64,000 nt of DNA from Scalesia atractyloides (Eukaryota > Streptophyta > Magnoliopsida > Asterales > Asteraceae), in NCBI GenBank assembly GCA_947069175.1, contig CAMTDV010000007.1, positions 51,231,681-51,295,680 on the forward strand, in the 5' to 3' direction. The stretch's first letter is position 1. Every line of letters begins with the position of its first letter. The position numbers and the translations under genes are program-made. The notes under the pieces were generated by a model that did not search any database, was not told the origin of the DNA, and saw only the letters and a list, made by a program, of their open reading frames with translations. This document shows positions 22,528 to 33,646 of this stretch, piece after piece.

Positions 22528-25500
22528 TTATTGGTACCCACCAATGACACTATGTGATGAGCTGACTTGAACCGTACCGGAAGATGAACACCTGCTTCCT
22601 TCTGAAATGCTATTTTCCTTCCTGTGTGATGATTTCTTGGAGTTTGATTGAGTTGGTGAACCATCCTGCAGTATATAATGTGATCATGTTTACTTTATAT
22701 CCGGTTTGATGGTTTTAGATAAAAGATTATGCAATAGTGAAATGAGAATATTGTAAACTCAATTTGCAAGAAAGCAATGTACAAATAGTGCTTTTTTTCT
22801 GCAACTTTCTATCTACAAAAGTTACTTTTTAGAGTAAAGTACACGGATGGTCCCTGTGGTTACCAAAATTTTGGATTTGGTCCCTGGCTTTCCAAAACTA
22901 CGTGGATGGTCCCTGTGGTTGCACTTTGTAACGCTTTAGTCCCCAGCCAACAAATCTAAAGGTTTTAGCATATCCAAACGAGGGACTAAATGTGTTGCAA
23001 AGTGCAAACCACAAGGACCATCCATGTACTTTTGGAAAAAGTTGGGGACTAAATGCGTCACAAAGTGCAAATCACAGGGACCATTTGTGTACTTATGGAA
23101 AGCTAAGGACCAAATCCAAAATTTTGGTAAACCACATGGACCATCCGTGTACTTGACAGTTTACTTAGAATAAAAAAAACTTAGATCACAACTGCAATAC
23201 TATTATTTCAGTACTCCAAAATTTCCCGTTTGACCCCGAACCTCTTTCAAGCCATTACCCGACCCACCCGCCGCACCCATTAACGAACTTAACAAGATGC
23301 ACAGCTAACCTGATCTCCAGTAGATCCGGGCGTCTTAAGCTCTAATTCGGTTGCAACATCATTAGAATCCTCATCTTTCCCACTTGCACTCTCCCCATGC
23401 TCTGATGATTTGTTTCTAGAACCTTGTCTGCCAGAAACGTGGGACCTACCGGTCGGCTGCACAGCTGGAGATACGTATTGAACAGACGGAAAAAAAGTGG
23501 AACACGGGTTGGAAACGACCCCGGGATTTTGGCTTCCAAAAAAGGGATACGGTTGTACAGATGGATGCATGGGAATAGTGCCAGGTGGCATAGGCACTTG
23601 AAGTGGTACCGGGTAGGGGTATGAAGGAGGGTGCATTACAACTGATTGATCCATGTGACCCCATGGGTACATAGCTCTAACCCTTTGCTGGTACTGAAGG
23701 TTGAGATTCTCAATGTCTGATTTCAGCGACGCCTTTTCTTCTCTTAAATCATGTTTCTCTTGAGTCAACTGTTATAAATACAGGGGGGGGAAGTTTCAGC
23801 TAAGTAGACAACTAATTTGAGCTTGACTAGGCTCGCGAATCTATTTTTTTATGTAAATATAATAGATTTTTAATTTAATATAATAAAATATATTACATAA
23901 TGAATATTAATACATATGGGTAGAGATCCTAAGAGAAACACATGATGATTGAAAAAACGCGAGAAACATTCTAGACCACACATTTTCTTTAAGTCAATTT
24001 CTTTTTACTTCTAATCGCACATTTTCAAGAGGTTTTTTTTGGATATACATATGTGTATATTGTCAATTTTGAATTATTCACATATGTATATTGTCAATTT
24101 TTAAACTATAAATATGTGTATATTTTGAAACATATATGTACGATACTTATTTTTCAACTTTAAACACGTATTTTACACATATGTACACCAGAAAAAAACA
24201 TATTTAGAACCATAATCTTCCTTTATATACATATATGTACAATCATTTATACATATATGTACATTACAAAATATAGATGTACAATACTTATGTTTCAGTT
24301 TTAAACATGTATATACATATATGTATTGTTAAAGATTGACAATATACACGTGTATATCCAAAATGAAAAATAAAAACAGGACAAAAAAAAACTCTGATTT
24401 TTCCAAAAAAAAAATTGCATTTTTTTTGCATTTTTGCTTAGTTAAAATGTGTGGTCCAAAATTCTTCTCGCGTTTTTCAATTATCTTAGAGTGTTTCTCA
24501 CATGATCCTAATCCTAATATATATAACTATGATAAAAATAACTCAATAATATATTATGTTATATTTCTAGAATTCTAATTATATATTAATAAAATAATTA
24601 AATAAATAATAAGTAATAAACGAGCCCATGCCGAGACCGAGCTTGAAAATTTTCTCACGAGACAAGCTCGCGCTCAGCTCGTTTACACCCCTACTGAAGT
24701 GGCTTAAAACCATCCAAAAATTCATGAATATGCTATGCTGATTTTACTTGTGTTAATTTCTACAAAATAAAAGTTATTGCAACAAATTTGAAAGTGAAAG
24801 CACAAACGTCACCTCACGAGATTCTTCAGTGAGTGCTGCGTATTCAGATTTTAGTTTGTTGACTTGAGCAGTCAAATCATTTAGCATCTGGATTGTATCA
24901 CTAAGTATTGTTGCCTTGTCAAATTTAGGTCTCTCAGGATCTGCTCAGAGCTTTTAACATTTTAGCATTAAACATACAATGTAGCCAAAACTATTTAATA
25001 CAAGAAACAATCATTTCTCAAACAACAATCATTTTCTCACGATTGATATTCAAATTGTTTTTATCCTTATTTTAGATATTAACTAACATACCGAGTGTTT
25101 TCCCCAGTTCGGTAAATTGGTCATTGAGACGATCTCTCCTTAGTTTTTCACGGTCAGCCTTTTGAAGCTTTCTGTCTTTCTGTTCTGTACCAGGCCTTCC
25201 AGCAACAATAACCAAATGTCAACGATAAATAATAATACTTCTTTTCAAGGTAAGTTTTTACAGTAAATACGTAATATCCGAAAATCCAGGAATTTATAAG
25301 TGGGGAATTAATAAGTGGGAATATAGTCCTGGTGGTGTAATATTATAGTAAAGAGGATATTTTTTAGGTGAAACTACAGTAATTGGGTATTTAATGTTGT
25401 CTTGGTATATTATAAGACTGCTAAAAAACAAATTACATAAAAGGGTATTGTGAGGATAAATATTATTGAAAGAATACTGCAATTGCTGAGAAACCATTCA

Positions 25501-28500
25501 CGATGTTAACATTACACAACTTAGGTGATGTTAAGGCAAAAAAGAAATAAAAAAACTGTGTATTTAACCATTTACATCATGCAAGCTTGTGTGGTGTTAA
25601 TACAAATGTACATTTAGTAAGGATTGGTTATGGCTGTGGAGAAAATACACTTAAGAGTTTGAGATTAGGGGCTGTTTGGCAACTTCTGAATGGGTAAGTA
25701 TTGAACCAATAAGAGGTCTGAACCATTAAGTGCTGAACCAGTAAGAGGTTTGAACCACTAAGAGCCCGTATAATGCTTAACCGTTCAGAGGCAAATGTCT
25801 GACCAATTCAGATAAAAGGTCTTAACCATTCAGACTCGGTATAATGCTTAACCATTCAGAGGCAAATGTCTAAATCATTGACATCTGCTCAAGAAACAAA
25901 CAATCTGAACCATTAAGTGCTGAACCAGTAAGAGGTCTGAACTATTAAGAGCCTCATTAAGAGCTAAATAAACAGCCCCTTAGTAATATATATGTGGTTA
26001 ATAGCTAGCTTAAATATAGTAATGATTTGTTAAATATAGTAATGATTTGTTTAAATTGATAGGCATTGATTATTGATTGAGAGGCATTGATTATTGATTT
26101 ATGTGGATGATATAATCCTCAACACAGCATCTGATGATCTTGGTAAGCGCCTAGTGTCTTCTCTTGCGGGTGAATTTGCGATGAAAGATTTGGGACCCTT
26201 GACTTATTTTCTAGGCATTTCTGTCACTCGCAGAGGTGATCACAAGTTCTTATCCCAGCATGCTTATGCTAAGGATATTCTGCATCGGGCTGCTATGGAT
26301 TCTTGGAAGCAGGTCCCCACTCCCGTTGACACTCAATCTAAACTGAGTAACTCTTCCGGTCCTATGTTTGACGACCCGACTACCTACACGAGTCTAGCGG
26401 GTGCGTTACAGTATCTTACTTTCACGCGGCCCGACATTACATACGCAATTCAGCAGATTTGTATGCATATGCACTCCCCCGGGTTGATCATTGGAATGTC
26501 CTCAAAAGGATTCTACGGTACATTCAGGGCACTTCTGATTTTGGTCTAACCTTAGGACCCACACCACAGTTATCCTGCTTGCTTACACCGATGCCGATTG
26601 GGCTGGATGTCCTGACACTCGTCGCTCAACCTCTGGCTGTGTTTATCTCAGAGACAACCTTATCTCCTGGTCCTCCAAACGGCAATCTACCATCTCTCGC
26701 TCCAGTGCAGTAGCTGAATATCGAGGTGTCGCTAATGTTGTCACCGAAATTTGCTGGCTTCGAAACCTGCTTCTTGAGCTGCACCGTCCTCTCTCACGTG
26801 CAACCTTAATCTACTGTGACAATGTCAGTGCATATTTACTTATCTGGCAATCCAGTTCATCATCAGCGTACCAAACACATTGAACTAGATATTCACTTTG
26901 TTCGGGAACATGTTCAGCATGGAAATGTCCGTATCCTCCATGCGCCATCTCGTTACCAGATTGCTGATATCTTCACCAAAGGCCTCCCGCGGATCCTATT
27001 TGAAGACTTTCGGTCCAGTCTCAGCATTTGCTCTCCTCCCGCTTCGACGGCGGGGGTGTAATAGATAGCGTAAATATAGTAATGATTTGTTTAGATTGAT
27101 AGGCATTGATTATTGATTGAGAGGAGATCCCCTTGTACTCGGTATATATACCCATCATTGTAATCAATAGAAATAATCTTGGAATTCCAATCTTACAGTG
27201 GTGATTATGACATTTGGTAAGGATTGGTTATCGTTGGATCTTCATGTGACTAAAGAGATGAGTTTATGGGGATTTGTATATCGAGAAGTATATCGAAAAG
27301 TGATCTTATTTTGTGTTTTTAAACTACTTACATATCGTTAATGATAAAAAGATGTAGCAAGCTTTTATAAATCTTGGGATATTATGCTTTCTCAGAGTTT
27401 CAAGTGGCACTGTGGCAGATATTTAGCGAAGTGTGGCTCCCATAATGGCGCAAGGCTAGAGTGAAGAGAAGTCACGGTGATGTTTAGTCACAAATAACAG
27501 CAAAAAATAGACTAGATGGTCAACAACGGTTTCGAACAAAACATGTGGTAGCTTTTTTGGTGCAAAACTCCTGATAGAGGTTACGTGGTCTTCCCTATAC
27601 ACTAATAGTTGGAATAGTTACCGCAAAGAAGTTTAGAAATTTAAAAAAAAAACAAGAGAAACACAAAGGAAACACTTTTAATGGGAAGATCTTACTTATA
27701 TGGTTTCTTTGTTACAATTCTTTCTATGATGAGATACTTTAATTTTTATTCCTAATCCATATGCATTCCATTCATTTGGGGTATTTGTATGTGCATTTAA
27801 GGATTTATTAAAAACTTGCCCTCTAAAACTAATTATCTGATTACGGAAACTTGAATACTAGGTTTCATACTAACCTCAACACCACTCATTATCGAGGGAT
27901 AAAAATATCATTATGAGTCTATATTATTTTAACCATATTTGAGAAGGTTTTTACAGCCAAATGTCTCTCATTTTTTCTCATAAAAAATGTGTTTTGGTTC
28001 ATTTTATTTTACGACTACTTCATTATCATATACTGTCAAACCCTTAAAATATATAATTCCTAAACCCTAAACTCATTATCTCCTAGCCTATTTTATGATT
28101 ATCCGATCCCAATTAGCACACCCAAACACAGTCTAAAGTTTAAACTAAACTATAGCTCGGTTACTCTCTTTTAATAATGTCAAACCCTAACTTAGTTTAT
28201 ATAGACTAACCCTAACTTGCTAGCCAAGACATTACCATAATCCATTATAAAACAATAAGGAAGCTTAACAAATTTAACCAACTTGTCAAACTTAGTCCCT
28301 CAGGTTCACCGACTTGTGATTTGGATTCATTTGCCGCCCTTTCCGACCAACAAGTCGGGAATTACTAGTACCAACAGAAGTTACCTAAATTCCCTAAACT
28401 TATTCCACATATTATTTCTAATTGATTTAGTTAATTCAAGTCCCACTCCAATAGATTTAGATATAATCTCCTAAAAAATCAATGCACCAAGTAAAATTAA

Positions 28501-28916
28501 CCATCCAAAACTAGCTAGCTGGAACAGCTAAGTAAAGAGCCTAATGTTTTAAATCATTAAACAATTAGTTGCATCAAATCACACTTACATTACATATCAA
28601 AATTTTAAACCTAACTAATCAAATTCACCACACAAATCATCCAACTGAAACAGCTCATTGCAGAATCTAAATTCCAGAACTATTAATCTGGATCATACAA
28701 ACTTAAATGCATAAATTGTATAAAATTTCAAAACAAGCAAGTAACATATCATAATTTCTAACAAAATTGACAGCATCTGTATACGTAATCATTGTAATTA
28801 GGAGATGAAATTAAGAACTCATACCTTGATTCGGTTTTAACTTGATTTGGAGGCGATCGATTATCAGGTGGATCGAGATGAAATTTCTCTGAATTCGTAG
28901 GCAATCGATTGTCCAT
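22528..28916 (-). CDS. bHLH121-like: bHLH transcription factor, bHLH121/URI-like (five exons)
   Basis: Coding exons on the minus strand: 28916-28825, 25195-25092, 24940-24813, 23768-23310 and 22665-22528. All introns are GT-AG, phases agree, and the total is 921 nt, i.e. 306 residues plus stop TAA. The basic region (residues about 37-55: DRKLQKADREKLRRDRLN) keeps the E and RR DNA-contact residues. The helix-loop-helix runs to about residue 90 (FDKATILSDTIQMLNDL), then a leucine-rich coil (LTAQVNKLKSEYAALTEES, SDIENLNLQYQQRVRAMYPW). The rest is proline-rich (PPSYPYPVPLQVPMPPG, PYPFFGSQNPG), then ELELKTPGST and a serine-rich tail. This order matches the clade-IVb factor bHLH121/URI, a nuclear regulator of iron-deficiency genes acting with bHLH IVc partners (known for the family). 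No exon is broken. Orthology rests on remembered motifs. Confidence 0.85.
22666..23309 (-). other. Intron 4 of the bHLH gene
   Basis: The donor after CAG reads GTTAGC at 23309 and the acceptor is TACTGCAG ending at 22666. The intron holds a MITE at 22837-23154. The spliced frame joins D-Q to D-G without a stop. Confidence 0.8.
22837..23154. mobile_element. MITE-like element with about 48-bp terminal inverted repeats in intron 4
   Basis: The left end AAGTACACGGATGGTCCCTG (continuing through CAAAATTTTGGATTTGGTCC) is nearly the reverse complement of the right end (GGACCAAATCCAAAATTTTGG through CCATCCGTGTACTT). Internal sub-repeats carry the GGTCCCTGTGGTT / ACCACAGGGACC word in both orientations. 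No ORF; non-autonomous. Confidence 0.85.
23769..24812 (-). other. Intron 3 of the bHLH gene
   Basis: Donor GTGACG at 24812; acceptor TTATAACAG ending at 23769. Most of it is a foldback element (23934-24512) with AT-rich remnants on both sides. Confidence 0.8.
23934..24512. mobile_element. Foldback MITE in intron 3
   Basis: The left arm (GATCCTAAGAGAAACACATG, then AAAACGCGAGAAACATTCTAG, ACCACACATTTTC) is nearly the reverse complement of the right arm (AAAATGTGTGGTC, TTCTCGCGTTTTTCAATTAT, GTGTTTCTCACATGATCC). Inside, a second dyad pairs GGATATACATATGTGTATAT near 24050 with ATATACACGTGTATATCC near 24345. The centre is rich in ACATATATGTAC palindromes. It could fold almost end to end. No ORF. 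Confidence 0.85.
24941..25091 (-). other. Intron 2 of the bHLH gene
   Basis: Donor GTATGTTAG at 25091; acceptor GAGCAG ending at 24941. It splits a GAT codon in the HLH region (phase 1). It is short and free of recognisable repeats. Confidence 0.85.
25668..25980. mobile_element. hAT-like MITE in intron 1
   Basis: Ends GGGGCTGTTTGGC and AAATAAACAGCCCC form short terminal inverted repeats of the hAT-MITE type. The interior consists of variants of CTGAACCATTAAG / CTTAACCATTCAGA repeated several times. An exact 8-bp target duplication could not be identified, so the limits may be off by a few bases. Confidence 0.75.
25999..27197 (+). mobile_element. Internally deleted Copia in intron 1, antisense to the gene
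   Basis: Flanked by perfect duplications gtggt (25994-25998 and 27198-27202). The 3' LTR (27057-27197, about 140 bp) begins TGTAATAGATAGCG and ends TCTTACA, preceded by the purine run GGCGGGGG. The 5' LTR remnant (25999-26090) shares TAGTAATGATTTGTTTA and GGCATTGATTATTGATTGA with it but is rearranged. Gag, protease, integrase and most of RT are missing. The short LTR and pol sequence suggest the Ale-type Copia group (inference). Confidence 0.85.
26090..27060 (+). pseudogene. RT C-terminal half and RNase H of the intronic Copia
   Basis: Opens at the RT active site (YVDDIILNTAS), then AMKDLGPLTYFLGISVTR, AYAKDILHRAAM, LAGALQYLTFTRPDITYAIQQ. Continuing across frameshifts: LKRILRYIQGTSDFGLTL, AVAEYRGVANVVTEICWLR, NPVHHQRTKHIELDIHFV and YQIADIFTKGLP. 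Frame changes near 26470 and 26600 and a stop near 26550 make it inactive. Confidence 0.85.
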
Positions 28917-29104
28917 TTGTAGAAGGCAACAAGGAAGAATTGTATGTGTTGTTTAGGTGAGTTTTGGTGAGCTTTTAGGGTTTATCCGTTATCCTGTCCA
29001 GCAAGGCAGATTCCTCACGAAGAAAACGTGAATACTAATATATGTGTAAATTCTTGCGTTTTTAGTTTTTACTCACGAGAATCTACCAGGGGGCTTAACT
29101 TATA
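28917..29104 (-). promoter_or_regulatory. Presumed 5' UTR / proximal promoter of the bHLH gene
   Basis: Only about 190 bp lie between the bHLH start codon and the MITE at 29105. No clear TATA box was identified on the minus strand and the transcription start cannot be placed. ACGTG-containing words occur near 29025. Confidence 0.4.
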
Positions 29105-29546
29105 GGGAAAATGTCATAAAATAGTAACCAAGTTTTAAAAAGGTTTTAATTAGGTCACTTCGTATTATTTTTGTCCCAATTAGATAACTTAACATTCAAA
29201 TCGAGTCATGTCCTTTTTTCCATATGTCAGGAGAAAAATGGAGCATAAGATGCTAGGGTCTGGTTATATTAATATATAAAATTTTATTTATTAAAAATAA
29301 AAACACTTTAGTTACATTAAAAAAAAAAAAAAAAGTTAAAACCCACGTCATCACTGGACGTTAGCATCAAATGAAAGGGAAAAAAGAACAAAAATTCGCA
29401 TCATCACGGTTACCTATGAAATTGATGAAAAACCCCTTAATTTTAATAAAAAATGAATGTTGAGTGACCTAATTGGAACACTTTTGAAACTTCAGTGACC
29501 TAATTGGAACACTTTTAAAACTTGCTTACTATTCTACAAAGTTACC
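29105..29546. mobile_element. MITE-like foldback just upstream of the bHLH gene
   Basis: Left end TAAAATAGTAACCAAGTTTT with TTTTAATTAGGTCACT pairs with right end AGTGACCTAATTGGAACAC with AAAACTTGCTTACTATTCTA: about 50-bp imperfect terminal inverted repeats. The AGTGACCTAATTGGAACACTTTT segment is tandemly duplicated at 29463-29520. A poly-A run lies near 29320. No ORF. Confidence 0.8.
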
Positions 29547-29810
29547 CTTGATTTCACAGGTTTTGACCATAATTTCAAGACAAGACTAAACTCTCATTTT
29601 AATCTGTATGGTCCGTTCTGATTCAAAGATCAATTTCACTCTAATGAAAATATATTAGGGAATGGAATAATTCATTATCATTTCATATCTTTGGGAATCA
29701 TTATCATTTCATATATTTTTGGTTATTATATGAGAATAGAATAAAGTATCATGTATGAATTAGTAGGCAAGAAAATACTAAGAAATAAAATTAGCGGTGA
29801 GTGTTGGTGA
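29547..29810. other. Intergenic, no gene seen
   Basis: AT-rich. A short tandem duplication of ATCATTTCATAT(C/A)TTT lies at 29675-29720. Nothing else recognisable. Confidence 0.4.
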
Positions 29811-30110
29811 TCAATGGCGGTGATTATGGGTGGTGATAGGTGGGGGTGGTGGCGGCAGCGGCGGCGGTGACGGGTGACGGCAACGGTGGTGGCCGTCGGC
29901 GGTGGTTGGTAGCGGTAGTAGGTGGCAACGACGGCGGGTGGGTGGCGGCGACAGCTGGGCCGTCGGTGGTGGTTGGTAGCGGTGGAGGCAGTGGCGGCAA
30001 CGGTGGGCATCGGTGGGGTGTGGTGACGCTAGGTGGCGGCGGCAGCGGTGGCGGTGGTGGGTTGTGGCGACGGTGGTGGTCGTCGGGGCGGCGGTGGCAG
30101 GTTGCGAGTG
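29811..30110. repeat. GGT/GGC-rich low-complexity tract
   Basis: About 300 bp of GGTGG, GGCGG and GGTAGCGG words, strikingly G-rich on the plus strand and unlike the AT-rich surroundings. Open frames on both strands here (for example Gly/Val-rich or His/Pro/Thr-rich) are products of the low complexity, not genes. It ends exactly at the LTR-like start TGTAAGACCC at 30111. Confidence 0.8.
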
Positions 30111-32450
30111 TGTAAGACCCAACACGTTTTAACCATAAAGGCGCAACGGAAATACGAAATATAAAATTTCTTTAATGTTTATTCGTTTTAACATGTAAAT
30201 AGACTTTTTAAAAAGGTTTCTTACAATAATTACATTATCTGTTTTTATCGGATGATAAGGACATGACATACACACTCCCGTACAATCTATTATGTGACTC
30301 GATCTTCACCGCCTTGAATTCATTGGAAATGTTTTGTGATATAATTTAACCTGCAGCCACTACACGCATTCACAATATTAGTACTTGATGATTCAAATGT
30401 AATCTAAATGTGCATAACTAAAGGATAACATCACGTTCCGTTCTCAAATACATTCCGTGCGTTTAGCTTTCTAACTTCATTCTTTTCGAATTCTTTGACG
30501 ATCTTTCAAATAGTTCAACAATAATATACCTTCCGTTCATTTCATTCTCAATAACAACATGATTAGTATCAGTTATATTTATACGTATGAAGTTCACGCC
30601 TCCAAATGTACATGGCATAATCATTAGTACATTTTACATTCCAATACATTTAGATGTTTATCTCCTTATCTTTTATCTAACTCTTCCGTACACTCCCTAG
30701 TCATACTCTTCTATAATAACCATCCGTCATCACACTTTTACATCCAAATATATGAGCTTACACACTTATTTCCCTACCATTCATTCTCATAAACAAGTTT
30801 CGAATTCAACACGTCACACCTAAACTCTTTAGCAAGGTTAAAGTGCATTTTGGGAGCTTAACCGAACATTGGGAGATGATTTTGATCAACCTGGCACACG
30901 AAACAAGGAAAATTCGGAATTAGTCTTAAAGTTTGCGTCGCCTAAAAACACTCGTAGACAGCAAGCCACGTCGCCGACGCGTTGTTGCTGCGCCACATTT
31001 CGCAATGATGGGTTTCTTGTCCGTTCCAAACCCTTCTCGTGCATCCCGAGAGTTCAAAAACGTGAAGTTACAATATTCAAACCCCCAAAACATCCTAACA
31101 CTAAACCCCATGCCCTGACATCAAATTTTCATTCCTCGACACATTACTTTCTACATTTTAACCCGTTCACTTCTACTGGGTAATTCCAAACATAGATGAC
31201 TACCTACGACTTGCCACAACAATACTTACCTTGGTACTTACCCTTACTCATAACTCCTTACATGGTTCCCAATATCCAACATACCAAACTTTATTTAAAA
31301 TAAGAAATGATTCCGGAAATCACTTACCTTGAGCGTTAGCGTTTGTGTTTGCTTTCTTGCTTCCTCTTGACCCATTAGCCTTCCAAGCTTGAGTCCATGC
31401 TAATGTGGTTCCTATTCGTTCATGTCACCACATTCATATCATGGTTAGCATATATAATCGTTCATACAAACATTCATATTCTTTCCATTCGTACATACTT
31501 GTCTTGCATTAGACAATTACCGCATACATAAGACATATACTAATAATCACCTTGTTCCATATTCACGCAACTTAATTATCATCATGCACATCAAATAAAT
31601 CATGTAGTACATGACACATGACTTTTCTACTCTTAATTGTGCCCAAAAGCCTAATCATGCTACTTATACATTTTCTTTGACTTTCAGAAAGTCAACTGTT
31701 CTACTTTCATACTTTCAACTTATGAACATGTATCGATCTTGATATGGTAAACCATTGTATTCACATCATACGCAATTCATACTTATATTATGTGACATAT
31801 ACAACTACATGGTCACCTAATTATATACATATACATAACCCATATCCTCCATACTAGCATTTCCATATCTTTATCGCTAACACTGTAACACGTACTTAGC
31901 CAACCCAACCTCATTCCAACATTACCCTTTTCTAGAATTCTCATATGCATCACATTTACTTCTTAATCACAATTAGGAAATCAAACAATCTACATGGTGT
32001 GTATTGCATCATTCAAGCATAATGACCCTTTCTTAAAGCATACTTTTACCACATTATACTAACAAATTAAATCTTCTATATGAACTATATCTAAAACACA
32101 CTTCTCATGTTAATTTACCATCAAATACATCATTATTACTTCCTATACATATTTTACACGTTACTTGCATACAAATTTCACATGTTAATGTCTTTTAGAC
32201 AGTTCATGTATGTGTACACCTTTTAATGCATAATGTACAAGCATTTCATGCCTAATATCCTTAGTTCATAATGTCAATCATCAAGTTCCTTACCTACAAC
32301 AGGTATCATTCTTTTCATAACACCCAACATAGCAAAGCATCACATTTTCCTTCAATTAATTCATACTAAACCATACTTACTCTAAACCCCACTTTCTTAT
32401 ACGTGGATTCCCAAATCAAAACCCCTCAATTGAGATGTTTTCATCATCAA
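30111..32450 (-). mobile_element. LTR-like / Gypsy-derived non-coding sequence
   Basis: The first bases TGTAAGACCCAACACG look like the (reverse-oriented) end of a Gypsy LTR of the TG...GGGTCTTACA style. The following 2.3 kb contains no credible ORF. The other terminus and a target duplication were not found, so the limits and even the single-element interpretation are tentative. Confidence 0.4.
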
Positions 32451-32489
32451 TGGCACTAGATAAGTGCTCCTAAACATGTATTTAAAAGA

Positions 32490-32878
32490 ACCACTCCCCC
32501 GGAAGTTCAGACAGTTGAACAAGGGCCAGAGGGTGATGTTGAAGGACTTGGGAAATTACCTCATGATGAGGAATCCCCAATTTGTCCAGACGAAACCCCG
32601 GGTGATTATTATTATCGATCCTACTCAGAGAAACGTGTTGCCGACATTCACATGCCAGTCTGGAAATTGAAGCAACACGATAAGTTTAGCCACTAGCAAG
32701 CATGTCGTGAATGGTTTAAGGGTGCCTTCCCTCCAGCGGAGGTGAAAGCACGAGGTGAACAAAGCTGCGAACAAACATACCGCGCCTACTTGCAACTAGC
32801 AGCCAGTTCTGCCTCCAACACCCATAAAATAATCCGTGAATGGCGCAACATGCATAAAGAGCATGAAAAATTTGAGTA
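32490..32878 (+). pseudogene. Fragment of a retroelement-associated ORF
   Basis: A plus-strand frame reads EGLGKLPHDEESPICPDETP, RVADIHMPVWKLKQHDKF, a stop near 32693, then CREWFKGAFPPAEVKARGEQ, TYRAYLQLAASSAS and IIREWRNMHKEHEKFE before a stop at about 32876. The composition (W-K-L, CREWF, REW motifs) resembles extra ORFs carried by plant Gypsy elements. It is opposite in orientation to the gag at 34811-37064, so it is either part of another element or was rearranged. Confidence 0.5.
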
Positions 32879-33308
32879 AATCCGTTTCAATCCTAGATTT
32901 CAAAATCAGCGCATGTAACCGAATTCGGATTCATGATCAGAGAGTTATGTCTAAATTTAATACCCGAGCTTTTGTTCACCTATAAATACCGATATACCAC
33001 ATCTCAGTGGACTCGTCATTCTCTTATACTTCTCTTAAACAATCCCCGTATAAGCTCTGTTCAAAGTAGGCACCAGAAATTATCGAATAGTCGCCGGAAG
33101 TTGTCACCAGAAAACCGGGATTTTGTTTCTAACTGGTATAACCCCGCTTAACCTTTTTCATATTTGTTATTTAATATGTTCAGTCTTCAATCAAGTAATC
33201 AAAGTCGTCTTAATCAATCACAGACAAATTTCAGTGTTGGATTTCAATTAATATGAAGAAGACGAAGTCTTGTTTTCATATAAATATTATTAAAAATGGG
33301 TTACAACT

Positions 33309-33388
33309 GGGTTAGACACACAGTGCCAGTGGTGGACTGTGCGCAAACTTAACACACATGTCCCGGGTTCGATCCTTGAACATCACCG
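33309..33388 (+). repeat. tRNA-like module 3' in LTR copy 2
   Basis: GGGTTAGACACACAGTGCCA, loop around GTGGTG, then GACTGTGCGC: the CACAGT/ACTGTG stem pairs. The B-box-like CGGGTTCGATCC follows. Confidence 0.7.
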
Positions 33389-33476
33389 ATTTTCAGATAA
33401 AAACCATTCTTTTTAAAAACCAAACTAAGACATACTCCAGTAAGATAATAAGTATATTGAGATTTCTAATACAAAT

Positions 33477-33560
33477 GGGTTAGACACCCAGCCCAGTTGG
33501 TTGGGCTGGGTGCAAAGCAACGCGAAGGTCACGAATTCGATGCGGGTTATACTCACCGGT
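33477..33560 (+). repeat. tRNA-like module 2' in LTR copy 2
   Basis: After GGGTTAGA, the 10-base arm CACCCAGCCC and the arm GGGCTGGGTG pair perfectly around the 8-base loop AGTTGGTT. ACGAATTCGATGC occupies the B-box position in decayed form. Confidence 0.75.
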
Positions 33561-33646
33561 TCAACAGATTTTAAAAACTTCTTAAAATAACTAATTTCTA
33601 AAAATTCTAAATAGTATATAAGAGTAATTAAATCTGAGATTATTAT

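Larger units (their letters stand above)
25196..28824 (-). other. Intron 1 of the bHLH gene, 3.6 kb with insertions
   Basis: Donor GTATGAG at 28824; acceptor TTGCTGGAAG ending at 25196. It splits an Arg codon AG|G. It houses a hAT-like MITE (25668-25980) and a deleted Copia (25999-27197). 27200-28820 is AT-rich with no recognisable gene. The phrase CATTT(A/G)GTAAGGATTGGTTAT occurs both near 25612 and near 27209. Confidence 0.8.

Noticed and set aside
29726..30125. Long open frames on both strands in the GGT-rich tract
   Set aside because: Frames of Gly/Val or His/Pro/Thr-rich composition on both strands of a low-complexity tract are expected by chance; no domain is visible.
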